53,795 nucleotides of DNA, taken from NCBI GenBank assembly GCA_044425705.1, contig JAWXVD010000009.1, positions 1-53,795 on the forward strand, read 5' to 3'. Each line of letters begins with the position of its first letter. Within the stretch, counting starts at the first letter, position 1. This document shows positions 1 to 7,436 of this stretch, in pieces. Position numbers and translations under genes: made by a program. The notes below the pieces were generated by a model. It saw only the letters and a program-made list of their open reading frames with translations. It did not search any database and was not told the DNA's origin. This stretch comes from JAWXVD01 sp044425705 (GTDB lineage Bacteria; Bacillota; Clostridia; Lachnospirales; Lachnospiraceae).

Positions 1-189
1 GAATTTGGGAAACAAATTTTATTGGGAAAAATGTTCACAAAACTGGAGATTTTTGAAAGTGTGAAAAAAATAGAATCCCTTTCTTTAGAAAGAGTAGGAT
101 CGGGAGCAGTAAAAAATAGCCGTGGGGATATTATTCTTTATGAAGACGCCATACCATATATACGAAGTGTTGAAATTGAATTTGTATAG
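1..189 (+). CDS. C-terminus of a probable baseplate assembly protein (partial)
   Basis: The window opens inside a reading frame that ends at TAG 187-189; 62 codons are visible and the N-terminus lies outside. The visible end contains LSLERVGSG and a final DAIPYIRSVEIEFV. This resembles the C-termini of the large putative baseplate assembly proteins (TIGR02243 type) of contractile injection systems and phage tails, which close with an 'IPY..' strand. The main support is the neighbour: the next gene is a tail protein of the kind that normally follows it. From the 62 residues alone the assignment is tentative. Confidence 0.5.
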   Translation, partial: EFGKQILLGKMFTKLEIFESVKKIESLSLERVGSGAVKNSRGDIILYEDAIPYIRSVEIEFV

Positions 190-269
190 TAGGTTGATAG
201 CACTAAATTGCTTCTTTTTAGTAATTTTTGTACGAAAAATTGTACCTATCAGTTTCTAGCTGAATAGTT

Positions 270-295
270 GTTACAGTTCACACGTGACCTGTAAC
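270..295. repeat. R3 dispersed imperfect palindrome, copy 1
   Basis: GTTACAG at 270-276 and CTGTAAC at 289-295 flank TTCACACGTGAC. Near-identical 26-nt units occur at 28352-28377, 37219-37244 and 39487-39512, all between genes. A fragment with the same GTAACGATACAAAA tail is at about 44612-44625. Confidence 0.7.
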
Positions 296-297
296 GA

Positions 298-342
298 TAC
301 AAAAATCCATTTAAAATTGCCTACGGCAATGGGATTTTTGTA
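298..342 (+). terminator. Hairpin terminator candidate after the baseplate gene
   Basis: A perfect 11-bp stem, TACAAAAATCC at 298-308 with GGATTTTTGTA at 332-342, encloses a second stem ATTGCC/GGCAAT (316-321/325-330) with loop TAC. The descending arm carries the T run, as in an intrinsic terminator. It separates the baseplate gene from the tail gene and follows the R3 palindrome directly. Confidence 0.55.
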
Positions 343-362
343 CTTATTTATCATTTTCATAC

Positions 363-387
363 GTACTATGCAGTAAATGCATAGTAC
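363..387. repeat. 10-bp perfect inverted repeat upstream of the tail gene
   Basis: GTACTATGCA at 363-372 and TGCATAGTAC at 378-387 flank loop GTAAA. The rest of the 190-488 gap holds R3, the terminator hairpin and R3-like fragments (GTGTGAACAGTAACGA, from about 389). The hairpin could be an operator or an RNA stem in the leader of the tail gene; nothing in the sequence decides. Confidence 0.5.
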
Positions 388-488
388 TGTGTGAACAGTA
401 ACGAATAGTTACGTAAAAGGTTTCATACAGTAATTTTGTATCTGGCAGTTCAAAATGAATGGACTGTGAGAAAGGAATAGGTATTGAG

Positions 489-1583
489 ATGCAACAAGTA
501 GAAAAGAAAAAAAATTATTATAAACTGGGATTAGAGGGTGGACGATTATTTAGAACTTCATTGACAGATGATTATCTGTTAGTGGGGCAAGGTGGCGGAA
601 ACTTTTATTACTTATCGCCAGTATTTGATACACTAGAAATGGGAGAGACCTTTCATCGTTTTCAGCTAGAAGGAGAGTTTTATCAGTGTAAAAAGGAAAT
701 TATTGTTGCAGCTACTGATCGAGATCTACGGTATCTTTTAGAAGATGAAAAGACAGGATTACCTGAGATTGTGGAAACATTGAAAACTTGTTCTTATCAA
801 AGAAAGGTGAATCATAACGATTTCTTACTACATGAATTAACAGGAAGATACGTTTGGATATTAATTTGCATTTCAGCAGCCAGAATAGATAGTTCCTTTG
901 AAATTGAAGGCTTTTCAGTAGTATTTCCGAAAAGTAGTTTTATTGAATATTTACCAGAAGTATATCAAAATGATAAGGATACATTTTTTTATCGATATAT
1001 GGCAGCATTACAGAGCTTATATGTTGACTTAGAGGAAGAAGTGAGTAAAGTTCCTAAATACTTAGACTATCAACTTGTGGATGATGAGAGATTAAAAATA
1101 TTGTCTAATTGGGTAGGATTGCAGGGGGATAAGCTTCCTTATACACCAGAACAGCTACGCAAAATCATGACTGATTTAGGTAGTATTCAATCAGGAAAAG
1201 GTACCATTACTATCTTGAAAAAGATGATCCACATGATGACAGGAAAAGAGCCTATTATCGTAGAATATTTCAAACGAAATGATTGGATGAAATATGGTAT
1301 TTTAAATCAACAATATGAGAAACTATACGGTGAAGAACCTACTAGCTTTTCTTGTATCTTGGATTTTGTAGAAGAAAAACAAGATCAAATTCCAAGTGTA
1401 GAATTTGTTATGAAAATTATCAATCAGTTTATTCCATTTGGGTTACACTGTAATTTAGTTTATTTGAGAGAAAATTATAATATAGACACTCACTGTTACT
1501 TAGATATTAACAGTCACTTGTCAACGCCAGAGAAAGCAGATACAGCTGGATTCGTTTTAGGTGGGAACTATGTACTAGGCTAA
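489..1583 (+). CDS. Contractile-tail/phage tail protein (P2 gpI-like, TIGR02242 type)
   Basis: A 364-residue protein with a probable structural role at the baseplate of a contractile injection system or tail. Residues about 150-265 carry the family pattern: a YLPEVYQND start, then a helix with YRYMAALQSLYVDLEEEV, LSNWVGLQ, EQLRKIM and the SGKGT..L..M....TGKEP segment. The N-terminal 150 residues are an extra domain I do not recognise. The start chosen is ATG 489 (MQQVEKKKN); an ATG 30 nt upstream lies inside an R1-like GTGAGAAAGGAATAGG leader that serves as ribosome binding site. It follows a probable baseplate gene, so it is the last tail gene of that operon. Confidence is good for the family, lower for whether the host system is a prophage, a tailocin or an extracellular injection system. 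Confidence 0.7.
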   Translation: MQQVEKKKNYYKLGLEGGRLFRTSLTDDYLLVGQGGGNFYYLSPVFDTLEMGETFHRFQLEGEFYQCKKEIIVAATDRDLRYLLEDEKTGLPEIVETLKTCSYQRKVNHNDFLLHELTGRYVWILICISAARIDSSFEIEGFSVVFPKSSFIEYLPEVYQNDKDTFFYRYMAALQSLYVDLEEEVSKVPKYLDYQLVDDERLKILSNWVGLQGDKLPYTPEQLRKIMTDLGSIQSGKGTITILKKMIHMMTGKEPIIVEYFKRNDWMKYGILNQQYEKLYGEEPTSFSCILDFVEEKQDQIPSVEFVMKIINQFIPFGLHCNLVYLRENYNIDTHCYLDINSHLSTPEKADTAGFVLGGNYVLG

Positions 1584-1596
1584 GCTAGTAGAGAAA

Positions 1597-1658
1597 AGAC
1601 AGTATGTATTATCTATTTTAGGTGTAGTGGAAAGACAGTATGTATTATCTATTTTAGG
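1597..1658 (+). repeat. Two direct copies of a 26-nt arm sequence
   Basis: AGACAGTATGTATTATC... occurs at about 1597-1622 and again at 1633-1658 (period 36). The second copy is the 5' arm of the structured element. The reverse complement of the same sequence recurs four times downstream (1742-1879). Confidence 0.8.
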
Positions 1659-1765
1659 GGACACTTTCGTTCGATTAAAAACGCAGTGGTACTAACGTTT
1701 TAAAGGACAAAACGTAAGTGCCAGCGTTTTTATACGCCCCTAGAAATAGATAATACATACTGTCT
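1633..1765 (+). other. Structured element E, copy 1 (nested stems, possible ncRNA or mobile hairpin)
   Basis: The outer stem is about 28 bp (1633-1660 with 1737-1765, one bulged G) and is followed by T5, so the whole can act as a terminator. Inside, ACACTTTCGTT is left single-stranded. Then come stem AAAAACGC/GCGTTTTT, a bulged AG, stem TGGTACT/AGTGCCA, and stem ACGTTTT/AAAACGT closed by loop AAAGGAC. Copy 2 at 5749-5871 repeats the core with compensatory changes but has an unrelated outer stem. The CTTT in the 5' single strand could pair with AAAG of the loop. Confidence 0.75.
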
Positions 1766-1879
1766 TTTTAATATACGTACAGAGATAGATAGTACATACT
1801 GTCTTATTCTATACGTACAGAGATAGATAATACATACTGTCTTATTCTATATGTACAGAGATAGATAATACATGCTGTC
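1742..1879 (+). repeat. Tandem repeat, four units of 38-39 nt
   Basis: Units begin at 1742, 1781, 1819 and 1857. Each carries AGAGATAGATAATACATACT-type sequence, and all but the last end in a GTAC spacer. They are the reverse complement of the arm copied at 1597 and 1633. The first unit is the 3' arm of element E. The fourth is truncated. There are no Cas genes and the inter-unit spacers are near-identical, so this is not a CRISPR array. Confidence 0.8.
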
Positions 1880-1907
1880 ACTTTATGTCGTTATGGGATA
1901 GTTTAAT

Positions 1908-2255
1908 TTATTTTTGCAACATTTGCTCGGTAATTTCATCATTTGTTAAATTAGGATTTATAGAAATCATATCTGCAATTGCTTTTACAAAAGATAACTC
2001 TACATCTAAGAGTTCTATAATTTCTTCGTCGCTTATTGACTTAGCTAGTGTCTTTCGAATTAATTCGACTAATTTTAAAATACAACCTTCTTCTCTAGCA
2101 TCTTGTCTTTCCTTTTGTATTCTTTTCTCTTCATCATATTCAAAAATACTCATGGTTCTCGCCTCCATCCTGTTTTTCTTCAAAAAATCTGCTAACACAT
2201 CATTTGCTATACATTCTACAATTTCTTTGTGAAGAATAAGAATCACACATATCAT
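1908..2255 (-). pseudogene. Relic of a PD-(D/E)XK (Rpn) family transposase, C-terminal part only
   Basis: A minus-strand frame of 115 codons resembles the C-terminal tail of Rpn/PD-(D/E)XK family transposases common in Lachnospiraceae: VLADFLKKNRMEA, FEYDEEKRI, then KERQDAREEG. The catalytic nuclease domain that should precede it is missing. Upstream (above 2255) is non-coding sequence with an imperfect inverted repeat (2255-2277 with 2342-2363). The full-length family is about 250-300 residues, so most of the gene is gone. I treat it as a remnant, not a functional gene. A plus-strand frame over the same bases has no family features. Confidence 0.55.
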
Positions 2256-2639
2256 GAAAGTATTTTCTTATTCTATCTTTCTTCTGCTTTATTTTGGGAT
2301 GATTTCAAAGCGAGAAGACTATTCTCTAATTTCCTAGAATAGGATAGATAATTGATACTTTCATATTATATATGTGAATACATATATATGAAGTCATTAG
2401 AACTCTTGCTTTTATATCTTCATTATAATCAAGATTTTAAGAATACACAAGTGGTATTATTCACAAAAATAAAGAAGGATAAAATAAAAGTAACAACTGC
2501 TACCAGAATATTAGAAATGTTTATAGAAAATCCTTTTAAAGCCTTGTATATTATGGTAGAATGGGCAATGTAGCACTTAAAAAATAGTGTATATAATTTA
2601 AGAAGAAATAGACGATTAGTGAAGAAGTGAGGGATCATT
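2256..2639. other. Gap upstream of metA; no convincing gene
   Basis: An imperfect inverted repeat (TGAAAGTATTTTC... at 2255-2277 against ...GATACTTTCA at 2342-2363) lies beside the transposase relic and may mark its old boundary. A 73-codon frame at 2352-2573 has no good ribosome binding site and no recognisable features. I see no SAM-riboswitch or T-box core before metA. Confidence 0.4.
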
Positions 2640-3545
2640 ATGCCAATTAAGATTCAGAGTGATTTACCAGCAAAAGAGATTTTAGAGGTAGAAAATATAT
2701 TTGTGATGGATGAGTATCGTGCTATGCATCAAGATATTAGACCATTGCAGATTGGGATTGTGAATTTGATGCCAATTAAGGAGGATACGGAACTGCAGTT
2801 GTTACGTGCCATGTCTAATACGCCATTGCAGGTGGATATCACATTTATTCATACGACTAGTCATGTGTCCTTGAATACTTCGAAAACGCATTTGAATAAA
2901 TTTTATACAACATTTGCTGATATTAAATATAAAAAATTTGACGGTTTGATTATTACAGGTGCACCAGTAGAGCAAATGGAATTTGAAGAAGTGGACTACT
3001 GGAAAGAGTTGGTGGATATTATGGAGTGGAGCAAGACTCATGTAACATCTACATTACATATTTGTTGGGGAGCGCAAGCTGGTATATATCATCATTTTGG
3101 CCTGCAAAAAACGTTGTTAGAGAAGAAGCTATTTGGAGTTTATGAGCATAAAGTTTTAAACAGAAAGATTCCATTGGTGAGGGGATTTGATGATTATTTT
3201 ATGATACCACATAGTAGACATACAGAAATATCTCCACAAGCTATTCATGATTGTAAAGATTTATTGGTATTAGCGGAATCGGAGGAAACAGGTGTGTTAT
3301 TGTCAATGGCTGACAATGGCAAGCAAATTTTCGTTATGGGGCATCCAGAATATGATCGTGTCACATTAGAAAATGAATATTTGCGAGATAAAAATAAAGG
3401 ACTGCCAATAGAAGTACCTAAGAATTATTATCCTGATGATGATACAACACAAAGACCAAGATTACAGTGGAGAGGTCATTCCAATAACTTATATACCAAT
3501 TGGTTGAATTATTATGTTTATCAAGCAACCGATTATGAGCTATAA
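2640..3545 (+). CDS. metA: Homoserine O-acetyltransferase (MetA family)
   Basis: A 301-residue enzyme of methionine biosynthesis that acylates the hydroxyl of L-homoserine in the cytoplasm. The catalytic set is intact: Cys142 in HICWGAQAG, His235 and Glu237 in MGHPEYD. Residue 111 is Glu (GAPVEQ). In this family Glu111 is reported to favour acetyl-CoA and Gly111 succinyl-CoA, so the likely product is O-acetyl-L-homoserine although many databases would label it succinyltransferase. Length is typical. GTGAGGGATCATT precedes ATG 2640. It is followed by a weak hairpin and an unrelated gene, so it is probably monocistronic. No methionine-responsive riboswitch was recognised upstream. Confidence 0.95.
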   Translation: MPIKIQSDLPAKEILEVENIFVMDEYRAMHQDIRPLQIGIVNLMPIKEDTELQLLRAMSNTPLQVDITFIHTTSHVSLNTSKTHLNKFYTTFADIKYKKFDGLIITGAPVEQMEFEEVDYWKELVDIMEWSKTHVTSTLHICWGAQAGIYHHFGLQKTLLEKKLFGVYEHKVLNRKIPLVRGFDDYFMIPHSRHTEISPQAIHDCKDLLVLAESEETGVLLSMADNGKQIFVMGHPEYDRVTLENEYLRDKNKGLPIEVPKNYYPDDDTTQRPRLQWRGHSNNLYTNWLNYYVYQATDYEL

Positions 3546-3548
3546 AAT

Positions 3549-3588
3549 AAACAGTATTGTTTTAACAATAAGACAGGCGTTACTGTTT
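3549..3588 (+). terminator. Weak hairpin after metA
   Basis: AAACAGTA (3549-3556) can pair with TACTGTTT (about 3580-3587) across a long loop. No strong T run follows. It is a possible terminator or processing hairpin only. Confidence 0.3.
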
Positions 3589-3688
3589 TATCATAAGCGG
3601 AAAATAACGGATAATTGATATAAATATAAAAAATTTTCTGTGTTTTACAGAAAAGACAATAAATCATACACAATAGAGCGGAGTACAT

Positions 3689-5740
3689 ATGAAAACACCA
3701 AAAAGAGTTAGACGCATCAAACGAAAAAAAAGAAAACAATCATTTGTAGAAAAAATGCAGAAGGTTTGTAGAAAAATAAAAAATGTGTTGCAGAATAAGA
3801 AAAGTCAAAATATAAAAAAAATGCAACGGACCAAAAAACAACTTAAAAATTTTCAATTCAAAAAATCTTATTTGATTATGGGAAGTGTAGTCATCATAGC
3901 TCTTTGTATCGGTGGTGGTATTGCTATCAAAAACCATATGGAAGTGCAAGAAGCAGCAAGAATAGAAGCAGAAAGAGTGGCAGAAGAAGAGGCGCTGTTT
4001 GCAGCAGAGTTAGCTAAAATAGGAGAAGTAGTAGCACTGTTAACTGAAGAATACAGTCTGCAAAAGTTAATAGAAGATACCGAAAACATGATAACCATAG
4101 AAGAATCGCTTGCGGTGATTCTTGAATATGAAGCGATGATTGATGCTGCATGGGCTAATACTACAGAGATTACTTCTGCCAATGCAGATGGATTTGCCAC
4201 AGTAGAGTCTTGCCAAATTTCAACAGAGAATACTTCGAAAGTTATAGTTTCTGGAAATATGGAAAGCGTGCCAAAAAGTGATGATAGACAACTGCATATT
4301 TTTAATATAGCAAATTATGAAAGTCAGGTTGCCAGTGGTGCAGAGCCAATTACTTCTATTGATATTTTATGGGATGGCACTTTTTCCTTTGAAGTGAATT
4401 TGAATTACAACCAAAGCAATTCAAGATTATACGATAAATTTGTTGTTGCTGTTTTATATAATGGTTCCTATATTACCATCTCAGAACCACAGTTTATTAC
4501 CAATCCAGAAGCCATAGCTACCTATACTTATAGTTATCCAGAAGCATCTAGTATTAAGGGGTTATTAGTGGATCCTGCTTCATTAGGAACTAGTGAATTA
4601 GATGACTTAGGAGTAAAGCAAGCAGTATATAATATTCCAATTGGGAATATACTAGGACAGACAACAAATGCTATTTATCCAACGATTTATTATACATATA
4701 ATGGAAATACTTATGCATTTAATGGTCAAACGATTGCAGAGTATGATTTGGTGTTTGGTACATTAACAAATAAGGGAATTCAAACTACTGCAGTTATTTT
4801 AAATAACTGGAATTCTAGTTATATAGATGCTATTCATCCAGATGCAAGAAGTGGAGGAAGTGCACCATATTATATGTTTAATGGTACTACAGAGGCAGGC
4901 GTAGATTTATTGTCAGCAGTTGGTTCATTTTTAGCCACAAGATATTCAGGAACTTCCCATGGGCAAGTAGTGAATTGGGTAATTGCTAATGAAATTAATG
5001 CAAGAAGTGAATGGAATTATATCGCATCAACAGATGTAGTGACTTATACAGAGGAATACGTAGAGGGATTCCGTGTCTTTTATAATGCGATTAAGAGTGT
5101 CAATGCATGTGCTAGAGTATATATGCCAATTGATCAAACTTGGGATCGTAATTTGGGGAATAATAATACTTATGATGCCAAAGATGTATTAGATACCTTC
5201 AACGATATTATTTCCGCTAGTGGAAATATTGATTGGGGAGTATCTCATCATCCATACCCAGTGCCTTTAACATATGCAGCATTTTGGGCAATGCCATCAA
5301 ACTATGCAAGTATGAATTTATTGGATCATACATTTAATACCAAGATGATCAGTATGATTAATTTACATGTGTTAACAGATTATCTGCAACAAGATCACTA
5401 TTTAACAGATGATGGTGAAGTACGTTCAGTAATTCTCGGCGAACTTGGATTTACATCAAGCTCAAATGGACAAAGTGGACAGGCAGCAGCCTTTGCTTAT
5501 GCTTACTATATCGCAGAAGCAAATCAGTATATTGATGGTATGTTATTGTCTCGCCAGACAGATGCGGCAGAGGAAGTGGCACAAGGCATTGCAGTTGGAT
5601 TAAAAGATTCATCTGGAAATCATAAGCAAATTTATAGTGTATATAAACAGATTGATACATCAAGTAGTGCATCGGCAACGGAGTTTGCAAAATCCATCAT
5701 TGGAATCAGTGATTGGAGTGAGGTCATTACCCAGTATTGA
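3689..5740 (+). CDS. Membrane-anchored DUF5722 protein, probable glycoside-hydrolase fold
   Basis: A 683-residue protein. Residues 1-60 are strongly basic and cytoplasmic, 61-80 form one membrane segment (YLIMGSVVIIALCIGGGIAI), and 84-120 are an Ala/Glu-rich helix likely to form a coiled coil. Residues about 165-285 look like a beta domain and about 288-683 match the DUF5722 region. That region has the look of a clan-A TIM barrel: IANEIN with Glu435 would be the acid/base and LGELGF with Glu585 the nucleophile. This assignment of catalytic residues is inference. The topology puts the catalytic part outside the cell, so a role in cell-surface polysaccharide or glycan processing is likely. GAGCGGAG precedes ATG 3689. 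It stands alone between metA and structured element E copy 2. Confidence 0.7.
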   Translation: MKTPKRVRRIKRKKRKQSFVEKMQKVCRKIKNVLQNKKSQNIKKMQRTKKQLKNFQFKKSYLIMGSVVIIALCIGGGIAIKNHMEVQEAARIEAERVAEEEALFAAELAKIGEVVALLTEEYSLQKLIEDTENMITIEESLAVILEYEAMIDAAWANTTEITSANADGFATVESCQISTENTSKVIVSGNMESVPKSDDRQLHIFNIANYESQVASGAEPITSIDILWDGTFSFEVNLNYNQSNSRLYDKFVVAVLYNGSYITISEPQFITNPEAIATYTYSYPEASSIKGLLVDPASLGTSELDDLGVKQAVYNIPIGNILGQTTNAIYPTIYYTYNGNTYAFNGQTIAEYDLVFGTLTNKGIQTTAVILNNWNSSYIDAIHPDARSGGSAPYYMFNGTTEAGVDLLSAVGSFLATRYSGTSHGQVVNWVIANEINARSEWNYIASTDVVTYTEEYVEGFRVFYNAIKSVNACARVYMPIDQTWDRNLGNNNTYDAKDVLDTFNDIISASGNIDWGVSHHPYPVPLTYAAFWAMPSNYASMNLLDHTFNTKMISMINLHVLTDYLQQDHYLTDDGEVRSVILGELGFTSSSNGQSGQAAAFAYAYYIAEANQYIDGMLLSRQTDAAEEVAQGIAVGLKDSSGNHKQIYSVYKQIDTSSSASATEFAKSIIGISDWSEVITQY

Positions 5741-5748
5741 TGAGATAC

Positions 5749-5871
5749 GGAATCGTCTATCCCTTTCATAGCACACTTTCGTTTCATAAAAACGTAGTGG
5801 TACTAACATTTGAAAGGACCAAATGTAAGGACCAACGTTTTTATAGAGCTATGAAAAGGATAGACGATTCC
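5749..5871 (+). other. Structured element E, copy 2
   Basis: The outer stem of 24 bp (5749-5772 with 5848-5871, one mismatch) is unrelated in sequence to that of copy 1. The core starts ACACTTTCGTTT, followed by stem ATAAAAACGT/ACGTTTTTAT, bulged AG, stem TGGTACT/AGGACCA, and stem ACATTTG/CAAATGT around the same loop AAAGGAC. The innermost stem differs from copy 1 at two base pairs, both compensated. It lies 9 nt after the DUF5722 stop codon, where a terminator is expected. Confidence 0.75.
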
Positions 5872-5954
5872 TACTATTTTCATCATATAAAGGTGTAATG
5901 GCAGTAAGTGATAACAGTTTAGCTAGAAATTAGGATGTAAGAGAGGTATAAAAT

Positions 5955-7436
5955 ATGAGTATATTAGGGAATTTAGAACCAAAGAGCGTGTTTCGATTTT
6001 TTGAGGAGATTTCTCAGATTCCTCACGGATCGGGAAATACAAAGAAAATCAGCGATTATTTAGTTGAGTTTGCAAAAGAGAGAAATTTATTTTATATACA
6101 AGATGAAGTGAATAATGTGATTATCATAAAAGAAGCAACTGAAGGGTATGAGGAAGAGCCAGCGATTATCATTCAGGGGCATATGGATATGGTTGCTGTA
6201 AAAACAGAATCAGCAGCTATCGACATGGAGAAAGATCCCTTACAATTGCAAGTAGAGGGTGATTTTGTTTTTGCAAAAGATACGTCACTGGGTGGTGATG
6301 ACGGGATTGCAGTAGCATATGGATTGGCAGTATTGGCAGATCAAGATATCAAACATCCAAGATTGGAAGTGATTTTTACAGTAGATGAAGAAACAGGTAT
6401 GGATGGTGCAAGAGAAATTGACTTATCTATGTTACAAGGAAAACAGCTATTAAACATCGATTCAGAAGAAGAAGGATTTTTGTTAACAAGCTGTGCAGGT
6501 GGAGCAAGAATCAATACAGAGCTTTCTTTTACCAGAGAAGAACAGGAAGGAACTATTGTTGAGTTGTCTATCCATGGATTACAGGGCGGACATTCTGGTG
6601 TGGAAATTCATAAAGAAAGAGCTAATGCTAGTCATGTATTAGCAAGAGTATTATACCAGACATATAAAGAATATCCTTTCTATTTATGTCATATGGAAGG
6701 TGGATTAAAGGATAATGCCATTCCGCTAGAAGCGAAAGCACAAATCATGGTAGACACTGAAATAGCAGGAGAAATATCTGACTGTTTTGCTAGAAAAATG
6801 AATAAAATCAAAGAAGAATTGGTGATAAAAGATCCTAAGGCAACAGTAACCTGTAGCTGTCAATTGGAAGGCAAAGATAATGAGCTAACCAAAGAAAATG
6901 TTCTATCCAAAGAAAATGTTCTATCCAAAGAAGATACCCTAAAAGCAATATCATTTGTCATGCTACAACCAGATGGTGTACAGAACTACAGTGCTAATAT
7001 TGAAGGATTAGTGGAAACTTCATTGAATTTAGGTATTATGGAAATGACAGAAGAGAATTTAAGTCTGAATTTTGCAGTGAGAAGTTCAGTACAGTCAGCG
7101 AAAGATTTCACAGTAGAAAAAGTAGCATTGATGGCAACTATGCTAGGTGGAACATATGAAGTATCTAGCGATTATCCAGCTTGGGAATATAAACAAGATT
7201 CATCTTTAAGAGATAAATTGGTAAAAATCTACCATGAAATGTATGGAGAAGATATGGTGTTACAAGCTGTTCATGCAGGATTAGAATGTGGATTACTCTC
7301 TCAAAAAATAGAAGGACTAGACTGTGTTTCTTTTGGGCCAAACATGCAAAATATTCATACAACAGATGAAAAATTAAGTATTGAATCTACTAAACGTGTG
7401 TGGGAATATATTGTAAAGGTATTGGAAACTAAGTAG
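5955..7436 (+). CDS. pepD: Aminoacyl-histidine dipeptidase (M20C, PepD type)
   Basis: A 493-residue cytosolic Zn metallopeptidase that splits dipeptides such as Xaa-His, used in peptide utilisation. Metal and catalytic motifs are all present: QGHMDMVA, SLGGDDGIA, VDEETGMDGA, NIDSEEEG and a C-terminal FGPNMQNIHTTDE. Length is normal for the family. It carries a local oddity: an 18-nt unit duplicated in tandem at 6891-6926 gives KENVLSKENVLS in the region between the catalytic and lid domains. Start ATG 5955 has GAGAGG at good distance. It appears monocistronic, following element E copy 2. Confidence 0.92.
   Translation: MSILGNLEPKSVFRFFEEISQIPHGSGNTKKISDYLVEFAKERNLFYIQDEVNNVIIIKEATEGYEEEPAIIIQGHMDMVAVKTESAAIDMEKDPLQLQVEGDFVFAKDTSLGGDDGIAVAYGLAVLADQDIKHPRLEVIFTVDEETGMDGAREIDLSMLQGKQLLNIDSEEEGFLLTSCAGGARINTELSFTREEQEGTIVELSIHGLQGGHSGVEIHKERANASHVLARVLYQTYKEYPFYLCHMEGGLKDNAIPLEAKAQIMVDTEIAGEISDCFARKMNKIKEELVIKDPKATVTCSCQLEGKDNELTKENVLSKENVLSKEDTLKAISFVMLQPDGVQNYSANIEGLVETSLNLGIMEMTEENLSLNFAVRSSVQSAKDFTVEKVALMATMLGGTYEVSSDYPAWEYKQDSSLRDKLVKIYHEMYGEDMVLQAVHAGLECGLLSQKIEGLDCVSFGPNMQNIHTTDEKLSIESTKRVWEYIVKVLETK
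6891..6926 (+). repeat. 18-nt tandem duplication inside pepD
   Basis: The unit AAAGAAAATGTTCTATCC is present twice, 6891-6908 and 6909-6926, followed by a diverged AAAGAAGAT. It keeps the frame, adds six residues in a surface-loop-like stretch and is probably a recent slippage event. Confidence 0.9.

Noticed and set aside
1742..1879. CRISPR-like array of four repeats
   Set aside because: Spacers are near-identical, the period is 38-39 nt with almost no unique sequence, and no cas genes occur. It is a simple tandem repeat tied to element E.
1885..2232. Plus-strand frame opposite the transposase relic
   Set aside because: Ser/Ile/Leu-rich translation typical of an antisense shadow; the minus strand carries the recognisable family sequence.
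2352..2573. 73-codon plus-strand frame upstream of metA
   Set aside because: No ribosome binding site, unlike composition and no motif. Probably chance in AT-rich DNA.
2380..2639. SAM riboswitch or T-box controlling metA
   Set aside because: No conserved core of either class could be found by eye.
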